NCBI GenBank assembly: GCA_039193195.1 | Contig: JBCCWS010000040.1 | Location: 1-53,081, forward strand | DNA from: Pseudomonadota bacterium | GTDB taxonomy: Bacteria > Pseudomonadota > Gammaproteobacteria > Steroidobacterales > JBCBZW01 | Length of the DNA: 53,081 nucleotides | Direction of reading: 5' to 3' | The notes under the pieces: model-generated | The model's database searches: none | Seen by the model: only the letters and a program-made list of their open reading frames with translations | What the model was told of the DNA's origin: nothing | Part shown: one piece after another, positions 33,871-42,576 of the stretch | How positions within the stretch are numbered: position 1 is the stretch's first letter | How the letters are laid out: each line of letters begins with the position of its first letter | Translations under genes and position numbers: made by a program

Positions 33871-35112
33871 TTGCGGCCAAAGCCCTTGCGCCGCGTAGCG
33901 TACCCAGCCCCGGCCGGTGCCGCGGCAGCGGATACTAGACGCCGCCTTGCTCGCAGCTACGTGATCGGTTTGATCATCGTGGCCTCGGCTGTGACCAGCA
34001 CCTTCTTCATCCTGAGCGCGCTGATATCCGCGCAGAGCGAAAGTGCCTGGCTGATCAACATCAGCGGCAGGCAGCGCATGCTCTCCCAGCGCATCGCCCT
34101 GCACACGGTTCAGCTTGCTCGGGAGCCGCAGCCATCGCGCGCTACGACTTTGCGGGACGAGCTCGATCACGACTTGGCCCTGATGCTCAGTTCCCATGAG
34201 GCGCTGGTGGCTGCGAGCGGCGGTCGTGAGCGCATGTCTGCTGAGCTTCGAACTCTATACTTCGATCGCATCGACGCGGTCGACCCCGCCGTACAGGCCT
34301 TCTCGAGAGATGTGCGCGCGTTGCTGGCGATGGACGGGCAGGACGAGCGCATCGAAGCGGCAGATGCGCTCACGCGGAGGGCGAAGTCCTCCCTGTTAAA
34401 CGGCCTGAACGCGGTCGTCCTGCAGTTGCAGGTGGAGGCCGAGGCGCGCATTCGCTTCCTTGAGCGTCTGGAGTTCGCCGTCTACCTAGTGACTTTGCTC
34501 GGTTTGGCGGCGGAGGCGATATTCGTGTTCCGTCCCACGCTGCAAGAGCTGCACCGCAGGGCTCGGGAGCTGGATTTATTGAGCTACCAAGCGAGTCACG
34601 ATGAGCTGACCGGACTACCCAACCGCCGCTACTTCCTCGACTTTGCGGACACGACGCTCGCTGTGGCAGCACGCAAGGGTCACCACACGGGCGTGCTTCA
34701 CATCGACTTGGATGGCTTTAAGTCCGTGAACGACCACTTCGGTCACGCTGTGGGCGATGAAGTGCTGCGATGGGTGGCGCATCGCCTGCGCGACACGGTG
34801 CGGGGAGGGGATTTCCTGGCGCGACTCGGGGGAGATGAGTTCGTGCTCCTGGTGGCGGACGTGAAGTCCGCTCTGGAACTGGAGCGGTCGGCCGCGCGCT
34901 TGCTCGATGCCCTGGAGGCATCCCCCCAACCGCCTTCGGGGGCGGCTGGTGCCGGTGCCAGCATCGGCCTAGCGCTGATGGCGCCCGGCGAGCGCTCGAT
35001 CGAGCCGCTCCTGCAGCAGAGCGACCGCGCCCTCTACCGGGCCAAGTCCGCGGGCAAGGCCCAGTGGAGCTGGAGTACTCACCAGGCGGCGCCGAGCCCC
35101 GAGCATGGATGA
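33871..35112 (+). CDS. Membrane diguanylate cyclase with PilJ-type sensor domain
   Basis: 413 residues if the TTG at 33871 is used; the start is uncertain. The first helix (SYVIGLIIVASAVTSTFFIL) and the second (FAVYLVTLLGLAAEAIFV) enclose a periplasmic helical sensor with INISGRQRMLSQRIALHTVQ, the mark of PilJ_N / NIT-like sensors. The GGDEF domain follows: DELTGLPNRRYFLDF, LHIDLDGFKSVNDHFGHAVG and FLARLGGDEFVLLVA. The active GGDEF is intact, and RGGD five residues before it forms the product-inhibition I-site. It should make cyclic di-GMP. Its last 8 bases overlap the next gene. Confidence 0.88.
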   Translation: MRPKPLRRVAYPAPAGAAAADTRRRLARSYVIGLIIVASAVTSTFFILSALISAQSESAWLINISGRQRMLSQRIALHTVQLAREPQPSRATTLRDELDHDLALMLSSHEALVAASGGRERMSAELRTLYFDRIDAVDPAVQAFSRDVRALLAMDGQDERIEAADALTRRAKSSLLNGLNAVVLQLQVEAEARIRFLERLEFAVYLVTLLGLAAEAIFVFRPTLQELHRRARELDLLSYQASHDELTGLPNRRYFLDFADTTLAVAARKGHHTGVLHIDLDGFKSVNDHFGHAVGDEVLRWVAHRLRDTVRGGDFLARLGGDEFVLLVADVKSALELERSAARLLDALEASPQPPSGAAGAGASIGLALMAPGERSIEPLLQQSDRALYRAKSAGKAQWSWSTHQAAPSPEHG

Positions 35113-36538
35113 ACCGACAAGCCTCGCGCAAAAGATCAATGGTGTCCTGACGCCCGTCGCCGATAGTGTTTCATCGGTCATCTTCTACTCGGTGGAGGTG
35201 TTCGGCGTCGCGCTCCCCTTGGTGGTGGTGTGGTTGATGGCAGCGGGCGTGGTGCTCACGCTGGCGAACCGGTTCGTCAATGTCCGCGGCTTTGTACACG
35301 GGTGGAAGCTGGTGCTAAAGCCCCAGTCCCACGTCGACTCGCCCGGTGAGATCTCCCACTTTCAGGCCCTGTCCGCGGCGCTCTCTGGAACGGTGGGGCT
35401 CGGCAACATCGCGTCCGTCCCCGTGGCGATCACGCTCGGTGGCCCAGGTGCCATCTTCTGGATGGTTCTGGCGGGGTTCTTCGGCATGTCGGCCAAGTTT
35501 GCCGAGTGCGCATTGGCAGTGAAGTACCGGCGCGTGCTTTCTGACGGACGGGTGCTCGGTGGGCCGATGCTCTACATCGAGGCGGTCTTCGGGCGTTTGG
35601 GTATGAAGACTGTGGGAAAGGCCGCTGCGGTGTTTTTCGCCGTGATGACCTTGGGGGCATCAGTCAGCATCTTCCAGGTTAATCAGTCTCATGCGCAGTT
35701 CGTCAACGTCACTGGCATTTCCGCGCCGATAGTCTACGGCGTGATCATGGCGAGCGGTGTCGCATACATCATCTTGGGTGGCATCAAGCGAATCGGCGCA
35801 GCCGCGCAGGTGATCGTGCCTGGTATGGGCCTGCTGTATGTGGGATCAGCGCTGTTGATACTAGTGCTGAACGCTGACGCTCTCCCCGCTGCGGTGCAGA
35901 CTATCCTGCGCAGCGCTTTCGGTTTGGACGCGGCTGCCGGCGGCATCGTGGGCGCATTGATCAACGGCATGAAGCGGGCCACCTATTCGTCGGAGGCCGG
36001 TGTGGGATCGGCCGCTATCGCCCATGCGGCCGTGCGCACGAAGGAACCGATGACCGAGGGTTACGTGGCCTTGCTCGAGCCGTTCATCGACACGGTCCTC
36101 GTGTGCACGCTTACGGGCCTGGTGGTTGTGGTGACGGGCGTCTACGAGCCGTACCTCTTCCAGCCGGATGTGGTCGGCATCGAGATCACCTCATCGGCAT
36201 TTGCCGGCACCTTCTCCTGGTTTCCCTACGTGCTGCTCGTCGCCTCGGTGCTCTTTGCCTTCTCGACCTTGGTTTCATGGGCGTTCTACGGCAGCCAAGC
36301 GGCGGCGTACCTGTTTGGGCCGAGCCGCACCACCGACGTCGTGTTCAAGCTCGTGCTGTGCCTGTTGCTCTCAACCGGTGCTGCGGTGTCGCTGTCCGCG
36401 ATTATCGACTTCATTGACTCGATGTTGTTCGGAATGGCGATCCCCAATGTCATCGCCCTGTACCTACTGCTGCCGGAGCTGCGCCGAGATGTCGCGTCCT
36501 ATGAGGTGCGCGCAGGACTGAGGCGCGAGGGCTCCTGA
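35105..36538 (+). CDS. Alanine or glycine:sodium symporter (AGCS family)
   Basis: 477 residues with about 11 hydrophobic helices. Family marks are ALSGTVGLGNIASVPVAITL followed by GGPGAIFWMVLAGFFGMSAK near residues 97-136, SSEAGVGSAAIAHAAVRTKE near 299, and FYGSQAAAYLFG. The N-terminal GTVGLGNI loop and SEAGVGSA motif form the Na+/amino-acid site. It imports small neutral amino acids with sodium. It is coupled to the diguanylate cyclase gene by an 8-base overlap, an unusual pairing. Confidence 0.92.
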   Translation: MDEPTSLAQKINGVLTPVADSVSSVIFYSVEVFGVALPLVVVWLMAAGVVLTLANRFVNVRGFVHGWKLVLKPQSHVDSPGEISHFQALSAALSGTVGLGNIASVPVAITLGGPGAIFWMVLAGFFGMSAKFAECALAVKYRRVLSDGRVLGGPMLYIEAVFGRLGMKTVGKAAAVFFAVMTLGASVSIFQVNQSHAQFVNVTGISAPIVYGVIMASGVAYIILGGIKRIGAAAQVIVPGMGLLYVGSALLILVLNADALPAAVQTILRSAFGLDAAAGGIVGALINGMKRATYSSEAGVGSAAIAHAAVRTKEPMTEGYVALLEPFIDTVLVCTLTGLVVVVTGVYEPYLFQPDVVGIEITSSAFAGTFSWFPYVLLVASVLFAFSTLVSWAFYGSQAAAYLFGPSRTTDVVFKLVLCLLLSTGAAVSLSAIIDFIDSMLFGMAIPNVIALYLLLPELRRDVASYEVRAGLRREGS

Positions 36539-36556
36539 GCCGCCCTGCCCCGGCGC

Positions 36557-37816
36557 CTAGATCGAGCGCAAGAAGGCGAGCAGCGCCTTGCGCTGCTGTG
36601 CGGGCAGCTGCCGGTAAGCCTCGCGGCTCCCATCGGCTTCTCCCCCATGCCAAAGGATGGCCTGCTCAAAGCTGCGTGCTCGTCCGTCGTGCAGTAGGCG
36701 TAGCTCGCCGTTCACCACGGGTAGCAGGCCCAGGCCCCACAAGGGTGCGGTCCGCCACTCGCGGGATTGTTCTCTTCGACCTTCGCCGTCACCCAGCGCG
36801 GGTCCAAGGTCATGTAAGAGCAGATCCGTATAGGGATAGATCGTGCGCTTCGCGCTAGCATCGACTGGGTCCGACGCCTCTAGGGTCGGGCGATGGCACG
36901 AAGCACAGCCTATTGCCTCGAATAGGCTTTGACCCACGCGGTACAGTGGGTGCTCGACACGGGCGGCTGGTGGAGCGAGTAGACGTACGTAAGTCACGAG
37001 CCGTGAGAGCGCCGCGGGGCTCACCTCTCGCGGAGTCTGCAGTCCCATGTCCTCGCGCAGGGCGCCTGCGATTTGTGCCTTGAGGGACGTTTGACTGGCC
37101 CGCCAACCGAATCGACCTAACTGCCGATTGGTCGGATCGCCCTGCCAGCTGGCGCGACCCGACACACCATCACCGTCCTGATCGTGCGGATCAGCCCACT
37201 CGAGGATCGTGCCCACGGGCACGCCCTCGAGTAGCCCCAATCCGACCAGCGCGGGGGGGATGCGGGGGCCTAGTGTCAGTGGCGCGTCCACCTGTGCGGC
37301 CCGTAGCGTGTATCGAGGGCGCAGGAGTGCGTAGGGACTGCCATCCGCTAGCTGGCCGTTGAGCTGCTTATAGGTAACGCTCACCCACCCCTCTCCCGCG
37401 CCTAGCAACGAACGCTCTTGGAGTTGTGGGCCGAGCGGTAGGTGCTGCCCGCCGTCCGCTCTCTCGAGACGGTAGATCAGCGGCGCGGAGCCATTGTCTG
37501 GGGCGCCACGACCGTCGCGGAAGTGACAGTCCGCACAGGCACTCGCGTTAAAGTGCGGTCCGAGTCCTTGGGACTGCGTCCAGGATCGGTTGAATAGCGC
37601 CTTACCGTGAATCACCTGCAGGAACTGCTCGGTGTCGGCATGTGGCAGGGCGTGGCCGAAGGCCTTATCAGAGACAGCAGGCCGCTGCGGCGTATGCGAT
37701 TGCATCCCTTGTGTTCGTAGCGGGGAAGACGCACCTAGAGATTCAACTAGTAGTATGAAAATCAGCGACGCTGCGGAGGGTGTGGACGTGTTAACGAGGG
37801 AGTGACGGGGACTCAC
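36557..37816 (-). CDS. Di-heme oxidoreductase family protein (DUF1111)
   Basis: 419 residues with an N-terminal export segment (SLIFILLVESLGASS). Two c-type heme sites are visible: ASACADCHFRDGRGAP near 92-107 and AIGCASCHRPTLEASD near 300. The rest matches the DUF1111 thiol-oxidoreductase-like family, for example PRIPPALVGLGLLEGVPVGT, DPHDQDGDGVSGRASW and APLWGLGLLPVVNGELRLLH, ending near FEQAILWHGGEADGSREAYR. Periplasmic electron-transfer role; the real substrate is unknown. It is convergent with the symporter gene and 64 bases beyond the next minus-strand gene. Confidence 0.88.
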   Translation of the reverse strand: MSPRHSLVNTSTPSAASLIFILLVESLGASSPLRTQGMQSHTPQRPAVSDKAFGHALPHADTEQFLQVIHGKALFNRSWTQSQGLGPHFNASACADCHFRDGRGAPDNGSAPLIYRLERADGGQHLPLGPQLQERSLLGAGEGWVSVTYKQLNGQLADGSPYALLRPRYTLRAAQVDAPLTLGPRIPPALVGLGLLEGVPVGTILEWADPHDQDGDGVSGRASWQGDPTNRQLGRFGWRASQTSLKAQIAGALREDMGLQTPREVSPAALSRLVTYVRLLAPPAARVEHPLYRVGQSLFEAIGCASCHRPTLEASDPVDASAKRTIYPYTDLLLHDLGPALGDGEGRREQSREWRTAPLWGLGLLPVVNGELRLLHDGRARSFEQAILWHGGEADGSREAYRQLPAQQRKALLAFLRSI

Positions 37817-37880
37817 GGGATGCGCTCCTGGTGAGCCGCTAGCGGGCGCCCCTCCTGGGACATCCGCCAGCGGAGTGGGG

Positions 37881-38660
37881 CTAGTTCGCGGCTTCGTCGA
37901 TGATCACGAGTTGCGCTGCTGAGCTCTGCACCCTGACCGCTTCGAAGCCGGCGTAGGGGTAGCGTGGCGTCTCGGTGCTCGCGACCTCCTCGATCACGAC
38001 TTGGTCGCCGTTGCCGAGGTGGAGGCCAGCTACGGAGACTGACGACTGACCGTCGATCCGCATGGCGTGGCGGCAATTGCCGGATGGGGTCTGATCGAAG
38101 TCGTCTTCAAAGAGCGTAGGATCCTCGATGTCACCTCCGGGTATCGGTTCGACATCGATGATGATGCCGCCGGGGCCGCCACCACCACCGCCACCACCAG
38201 GTGGGTCACCGTCGTCAGGTTCGCAGAAGCCGCCGAGGTAGCAGATCCACGGGCTCACCAGCATCCCGTCGGAGACCACGAGTACGCGGTAAGCAGGATC
38301 GGGGCTCGAGGTGAACTCCACTGACGCGGAAAAGCCCTGGTCGCGACCGACGATGTTCAGGGGGGCAATGTCGTCGCCTTGGGAAACGGGGTTGAAGCGC
38401 AGCGTGTCGCCGGCCTCGAGATCGGCTAAAAACTCCGCACGCCAGGACTTGCTGTTCTGCGGCAAACGGGTACGGAAACCGTCCTTGCCGGCGTCGCCAA
38501 GTTGGCGCACGCGCAAGAGGTCGCCACCGGGGCTGACCGCCAGCGTGGCGGTGCCGACAGCTTGGTGGGGCATCTGCTTGTAGATGACCATATCGTTGGG
38601 TGCGCTCTGGGCGGCCACGGCGAGTGCACCCAGGGCGAGTGCGAGGGCTGCTGTTTTCAT
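37881..38660 (-). CDS. Exported protein with polyglycine linker
   Basis: ATG 38660 has AGGAA ten bases upstream; the frame is open further, but the extension is not signal-like. The 259 residues begin with a clean signal peptide, MKTAALALALGALAVAAQSA. The N-terminal domain is beta-rich (MVIYKQMPHQAVGTATLAVS, SVEFTSSPDPAYRVLVVSDG). CYLGGFCEPDDGDPP leads to a run of eight glycines, then a C-terminal beta region ending AAQLVIIDEAAN. Four cysteines may form two disulfides. The family is unknown. It may be co-transcribed with the di-heme protein. Confidence 0.7.
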   Translation of the reverse strand: MKTAALALALGALAVAAQSAPNDMVIYKQMPHQAVGTATLAVSPGGDLLRVRQLGDAGKDGFRTRLPQNSKSWRAEFLADLEAGDTLRFNPVSQGDDIAPLNIVGRDQGFSASVEFTSSPDPAYRVLVVSDGMLVSPWICYLGGFCEPDDGDPPGGGGGGGGPGGIIIDVEPIPGGDIEDPTLFEDDFDQTPSGNCRHAMRIDGQSSVSVAGLHLGNGDQVVIEEVASTETPRYPYAGFEAVRVQSSAAQLVIIDEAAN

Positions 38661-38869
38661 TGTTAAGTTCCTGTGTGTTGCTGCTAGCGCAGGGCGCACT
38701 GATTGCGCGTTCTGCGGTAGGGAATTCGCCCAGGCGGGCGAGCATCTGACAGCAATCGGACGAGCGGACCTACGTGCTGCTGTACAACATGGCCTGGGCA
38801 ACCAATGGGTGCTTAACCCGGGCCGGCGAGGTAGGCTCCCCCCGAGGAAATCGCGTCGGAGGGAAGCAC

Positions 38870-40093
38870 GTGGCGGAGAAGCTTGCAGGCAAGGTATTGG
38901 TGGCGCAGGGCGGTGGCCCGACGGCGGTGATCAACCAGAGCCTTGTGGGGGTAGTGCTCGAAGCGCGTAAGTTCGGCCAGATCAGCCGGGTCTACGGCGC
39001 CATGCACGGTGTTGAAGGGATCGTGAACGAGCAGTTCATCGATTTGACACGCGAGACCACGCACAATCTGGAGCTGGTGGCACAGACGCCGAGTTCAGCT
39101 CTGCTGTCAACTCGGGTGAAGCCCGATGCCGACTACTGTGCACGCATGTTCGAGGTATTACGGCGCCACGGCATCCACTACTTCTTCTACATCGGTGGCA
39201 ACGATAGTTCGGACACACTGCGCATCGTCAATCGCCAGGCGCAGGAGGCGAGCTACCCTCTGCGCTGCGTCCACATTCCGAAGACCGTCGATAACGACCT
39301 CGTCGAGAACGATCACACGCCTGGCTTTCCGTCGGCGGCTCGCTTCGTAGCGAACGCCTTCCAAGGCATCAATCTTGATAACCGTGCGCTCCAAGGGGTC
39401 TACATCGGCGTCACCATGGGGCGTCATGCAGGTTTCCTCACCGCTTCGAGTACCCTGGCGAAAAAGTACCCAGATGAGGGACCTCACCTCGTTTACCTGC
39501 CGGAGCGCGAGTTCGACATCGATAGCTTTCTTGCCGACGTCGATGCCACGATGTCCGCGCATGGGCGCTGCATAGTGGCGGTCTCCGAGGGCATTCACGA
39601 TGGGGAGGGCACGCCGATTACGCGCACGCTCAAAGACACGGGCGTGGATGACCATGGCAACGTGCAACTCTCGGGAACAGGGGTGTTAGGTGAGTTGCTG
39701 ATGGATCAGGTGAAGGCACGATTGAAGATCTCACGCGTGCGCGCGGACACCTTCGGCTACCTGCAACGTTCCTTCGCTGGCTGCGTGTCCGATCGCGACG
39801 CCCGCGAGGCGCGGGAGGTGGGCGAGAAGGCGGTGCAGTACGCCATGTGGGACGACGTCGACGGCTCCGTAGTCATCCGCCGGCCGGTGCTCGACTACGG
39901 CGTTGACTACGAAATGGTGCCGCTGGAGGCGGTGGCGGCGAAAACTAAGACCATGGCAGATGAGTACATCAACGACGCCGGCAACCAGGTCACAGCGGCG
40001 TTTCATAGCTACTGCCGTCCGCTGATCGGCTCGAGCGTGCCGCGTCCCTATCGCCTGCGTGCGCCAATCGTTGACGCTGCCGCGTCGGGGTAG
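38870..40093 (+). CDS. pfp: Pyrophosphate-dependent 6-phosphofructokinase
   Basis: The start is GTG 38870, after GGAGGG at 38859-38864; the longer frame is not protein-like. 407 residues. VLVAQGGGPTAVINQSLVGV is the nucleotide-type loop, HYFFYIGGNDSSDTLRIVN the phosphate site, and VHIPKTVDNDLVENDHTPGF has Lys after Pro where ATP enzymes have Gly, which marks PPi use. GVTMGRHAGFLTAS and VAVSEGIHDGEGTPI bind fructose-6-P. It makes fructose-1,6-bisphosphate reversibly from PPi, saving ATP. Confidence 0.92.
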   Translation: MAEKLAGKVLVAQGGGPTAVINQSLVGVVLEARKFGQISRVYGAMHGVEGIVNEQFIDLTRETTHNLELVAQTPSSALLSTRVKPDADYCARMFEVLRRHGIHYFFYIGGNDSSDTLRIVNRQAQEASYPLRCVHIPKTVDNDLVENDHTPGFPSAARFVANAFQGINLDNRALQGVYIGVTMGRHAGFLTASSTLAKKYPDEGPHLVYLPEREFDIDSFLADVDATMSAHGRCIVAVSEGIHDGEGTPITRTLKDTGVDDHGNVQLSGTGVLGELLMDQVKARLKISRVRADTFGYLQRSFAGCVSDRDAREAREVGEKAVQYAMWDDVDGSVVIRRPVLDYGVDYEMVPLEAVAAKTKTMADEYINDAGNQVTAAFHSYCRPLIGSSVPRPYRLRAPIVDAAASG

Positions 40094-40185
40094 CGCGCGC
40101 CAACGGCGATGCTTGTGAATCGCGTAAACCGCTTCGGCGCGAGCTGCGAATCGCTTGGGGAGCCCACCCAGACGGAGCCCTCTCC

Positions 40186-40551
40186 ATGCAAGATCCCAAG
40201 TCGCGCGTTGCCAATCACTCGGCCGACCGACGACGCCAACGGACAGGCTTCGAGTTCGAGATTCTCACCCGACTACCCAATCTGTATGCCGCCACCCTGG
40301 TCATCCCTCTGGTCTTCGCGCTGACGGCGCGGATCATGCCGGGTGGGGGCGCGGTAGAGGAGATCACCCGGCAGACGGCGATGGCGGACATTATCGCGGT
40401 GGCTGGCTGGCTCACCTGCTGGTCCCTGCTGTTCGCCCTCACCATTGGCTGCTTCACGGTTTACGTGATGAAGGGGCCGGCGCGCGTGGCTGACTCCTAT
40501 CCCATACCTAGTCGCGAAGACGATCCTCCCACCGAGGGCGGTGGACCCTAG
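40186..40551 (+). CDS. Small two-helix membrane protein
   Basis: 121 residues. A basic cytoplasmic N-terminus (RRRQRTGFEFEILTRL) precedes hydrophobic stretches YAATLVIPLVFALTARIM and ADIIAVAGWLTCWSLLFALT, continuing to IGCFTVYVMKGPARVADSYP, then an acidic, Pro-rich tail. Probably an inner-membrane protein. It is convergent with the K+ channel gene 13 bases further on. No family is recognised. Confidence 0.55.
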   Translation: MQDPKSRVANHSADRRRQRTGFEFEILTRLPNLYAATLVIPLVFALTARIMPGGGAVEEITRQTAMADIIAVAGWLTCWSLLFALTIGCFTVYVMKGPARVADSYPIPSREDDPPTEGGGP

Positions 40552-40564
40552 TGCTGATAGTCCC

Positions 40565-40987
40565 CTACGCTTTCCACAGGCGCTGCATCAACAAGAAGGT
40601 GTAGCTCGCGGACCAGGTGATCAGCGACAGTCCCGCCACAGCTTCCATGCCAGCGATCAACCGCAAGGGGCCGTGCGGCACTAGGTCGCCAAAGCCGACA
40701 GTGGTGTAGATCATCGCCGAGAAGTAGATGAAGTCGAGCATCCCTTCGGCGCCCCCGGCGATGCCGCCGATCCCGAGCCCCTCGGTCATCGCAAAGATAC
40801 CGAGGCCGAAGATCCAGATCTCCAACACGTGGACGGCGAGCAGACCGAGCATGTGCAGCAGTAGCACGCGCCGGCTAGCGGCGTGATGGCTGAGACGGAG
40901 CATCAAGAGGTTGAGCGCCTCGAAGTGGACCAACACACAGAGGCCGGTCAACGCGGCACTGATCAAGGCGGCGGTAAGCGCTTGCAT
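40565..40987 (-). CDS. Small two-pore-helix potassium channel-like protein
   Basis: 140 residues with hydrophobic helices at the N-terminus (ALTAALISAALTGLCVLVHF) and around LLHMLGLLAVHVLEIWIFGL, then the pore: FIYFSAMIYTTVGFGDLVPH. TTVGFGDL is the K+ selectivity filter. A last helix follows (RLIAGMEAVAGLSLITWSAS). It matches the Ion_trans_2 fold of minimal bacterial K+ channels and has no RCK or cyclic-nucleotide domain, so gating is not predictable from sequence. Its start lies 56 bases before the sthA stop on the same strand. Confidence 0.85.
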   Translation of the reverse strand: MQALTAALISAALTGLCVLVHFEALNLLMLRLSHHAASRRVLLLHMLGLLAVHVLEIWIFGLGIFAMTEGLGIGGIAGGAEGMLDFIYFSAMIYTTVGFGDLVPHGPLRLIAGMEAVAGLSLITWSASYTFLLMQRLWKA

Positions 40988-41043
40988 AGCGCTATCCTAA
41001 GAGCATTCGCCTCACGGGGCGAGCCGCTGCTTGCGGCCTCGTT

Positions 41044-42444
41044 TCAGCGCATGCGGTTCCAGGCGTCGAGGGCTGCGATCTTGTAGGCCTCGGCCAGCGT
41101 GGGGTAGTTGAAGGTGCTCTCCACGAAGTAATCGACCGTCCCTTTGAAGTGCATCACGGCCTGTCCAATGTGGATTAGCTCGGTCGCGCCTTCGCCGATG
41201 ATGTGCACGCCGCGCAGGCGCCTGTCACCCAAGGAGAAGAGCAGTTTCATCATGCCGTTTCGCAGCCCCATGATCTGACCACGGGAGGTCTCGCGAAAGC
41301 GCGCGATACCCACCTCATAGGGTTCGCGTCGCTCGCGCAAGGTCTGTTCGGGGTCGCCGCAGGTGGAGATCTCGGGCACGGCGTAGATGCCGTAGGGGAA
41401 GTGCTCCGGTGGGGCGGCGTGGTGCGCATCGAAGGCGTGGCACACGGCGATGCGCCCCTGCTCCATCGAGGTGGAGGCGAGGGAGGGGAAGCCGATTACA
41501 TCGCCGGTCGCGTAGATGTGGGGGACCTCGCACTGGAAGGTCTGAGGGTCCGTGCGCAGGCGTCCTCGATGATCGGTTTGCAGGCCCGCCTGCTGCAGCC
41601 CCAGCTGGGACGTGGCGCCCTCGCGGCCAGCCGCATACAGCACCATGGCTGCGCGCACGGTGCGACCGTTGTCGAGGTGAACCTTGCAGATTTCTTCGTC
41701 CTTTGCGGGCCCGACGATAAGCTCGGTCTTCGCACCAAGATGCAGCTGTACGCCGCGGTCACGCAGCTGATGGATGAGCTCTGCGATGAGCTCCTGATCG
41801 ATGAAATCCAAGACCTGATCGCGCGGGTCGATCAAGGTCACCGGTATGTCGAGCGCGCTGAAAATCGTCGCGTACTCCACGCCGATCACACCGGCGCCGA
41901 TCACGCACAGAGACGGGGGTAGGGCGTGCAGCTGCAGAAGATCATCGCTATCGACCACATGGCGCCCGTCGAAGGGCACCTCATTGGGGCGGTAGGGCCG
42001 GGTGCCGACGCATACTAGGAAGCGATCGGCGCTGTAAGGTGTATCGCTGCCATCGTCGCTGTGAACGGAAATGGTCGTGGCGTCGATGAAGCGTGCGGTA
42101 CCCTGCCGCGTGCATACGCGGTTGCGTGCGAATTGGTGCTCCAGCACTTCGACTTCATGCTCGAGTGTCAGATGCAGACGCTGCTTGAGGTCTTCGGCGC
42201 CGATGTCCTGCTTTACGCGATAGGCGCGCCCGTAGAATCCGCGTTCGCGCCACCCCGATAGGTTCATGACGGTCTCGCGCAGGGTCTTAGAGGGGATCGT
42301 ACCCGTGTGGACTGAGACCCCCCCAACACGCAAGTTCTTCTCCACCACGAGGACGCGCTTGCCCAACTTGGCTGCTTGAATAGCTCCCCGGCGACCCGAG
42401 GGGCCGCTGCCGATAACGATGAGATCAAAGTGCTCTGGGACCAT
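41044..42444 (-). CDS. sthA: Soluble pyridine nucleotide transhydrogenase
   Basis: 466 residues, the usual size. FAD loop FDLIVIGSGPSGRRGAIQAA near residue 6. The redox-disulfide of related reductases is replaced by HTGTIPSKTLRETVMNLSGW, the SthA form. NAD(P)-binding is at CVIGAGVIGVEYATIFSALD near 180 and the second FAD part at HIYATGDVIGFPSLASTSME. The C-terminus ends AEAYKIAALDAWNRM. It moves electrons between NADPH and NADH, chiefly re-oxidising NADPH. This suits a cell with NADPH-using PHA synthesis. Confidence 0.95.
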   Translation of the reverse strand: MVPEHFDLIVIGSGPSGRRGAIQAAKLGKRVLVVEKNLRVGGVSVHTGTIPSKTLRETVMNLSGWRERGFYGRAYRVKQDIGAEDLKQRLHLTLEHEVEVLEHQFARNRVCTRQGTARFIDATTISVHSDDGSDTPYSADRFLVCVGTRPYRPNEVPFDGRHVVDSDDLLQLHALPPSLCVIGAGVIGVEYATIFSALDIPVTLIDPRDQVLDFIDQELIAELIHQLRDRGVQLHLGAKTELIVGPAKDEEICKVHLDNGRTVRAAMVLYAAGREGATSQLGLQQAGLQTDHRGRLRTDPQTFQCEVPHIYATGDVIGFPSLASTSMEQGRIAVCHAFDAHHAAPPEHFPYGIYAVPEISTCGDPEQTLRERREPYEVGIARFRETSRGQIMGLRNGMMKLLFSLGDRRLRGVHIIGEGATELIHIGQAVMHFKGTVDYFVESTFNYPTLAEAYKIAALDAWNRMR

Positions 42445-42576
42445 GGAGGCGCTCCGACGTCAACGGGTGAAACCGAACTAGACTCAGGGCTAACTAGTGA
42501 AGCGAAGGCGACTGGCGTGCACCGGGAAGCAGGCGGCGGTTCGGATGTTCAGTTCGTGCATCGCACCAGAAACTGA

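Noticed and set aside
41203-41922. 239-residue plus-strand ORF opposite sthA
   Set aside because: It is the antisense of a fully recognisable SthA; no independent evidence.
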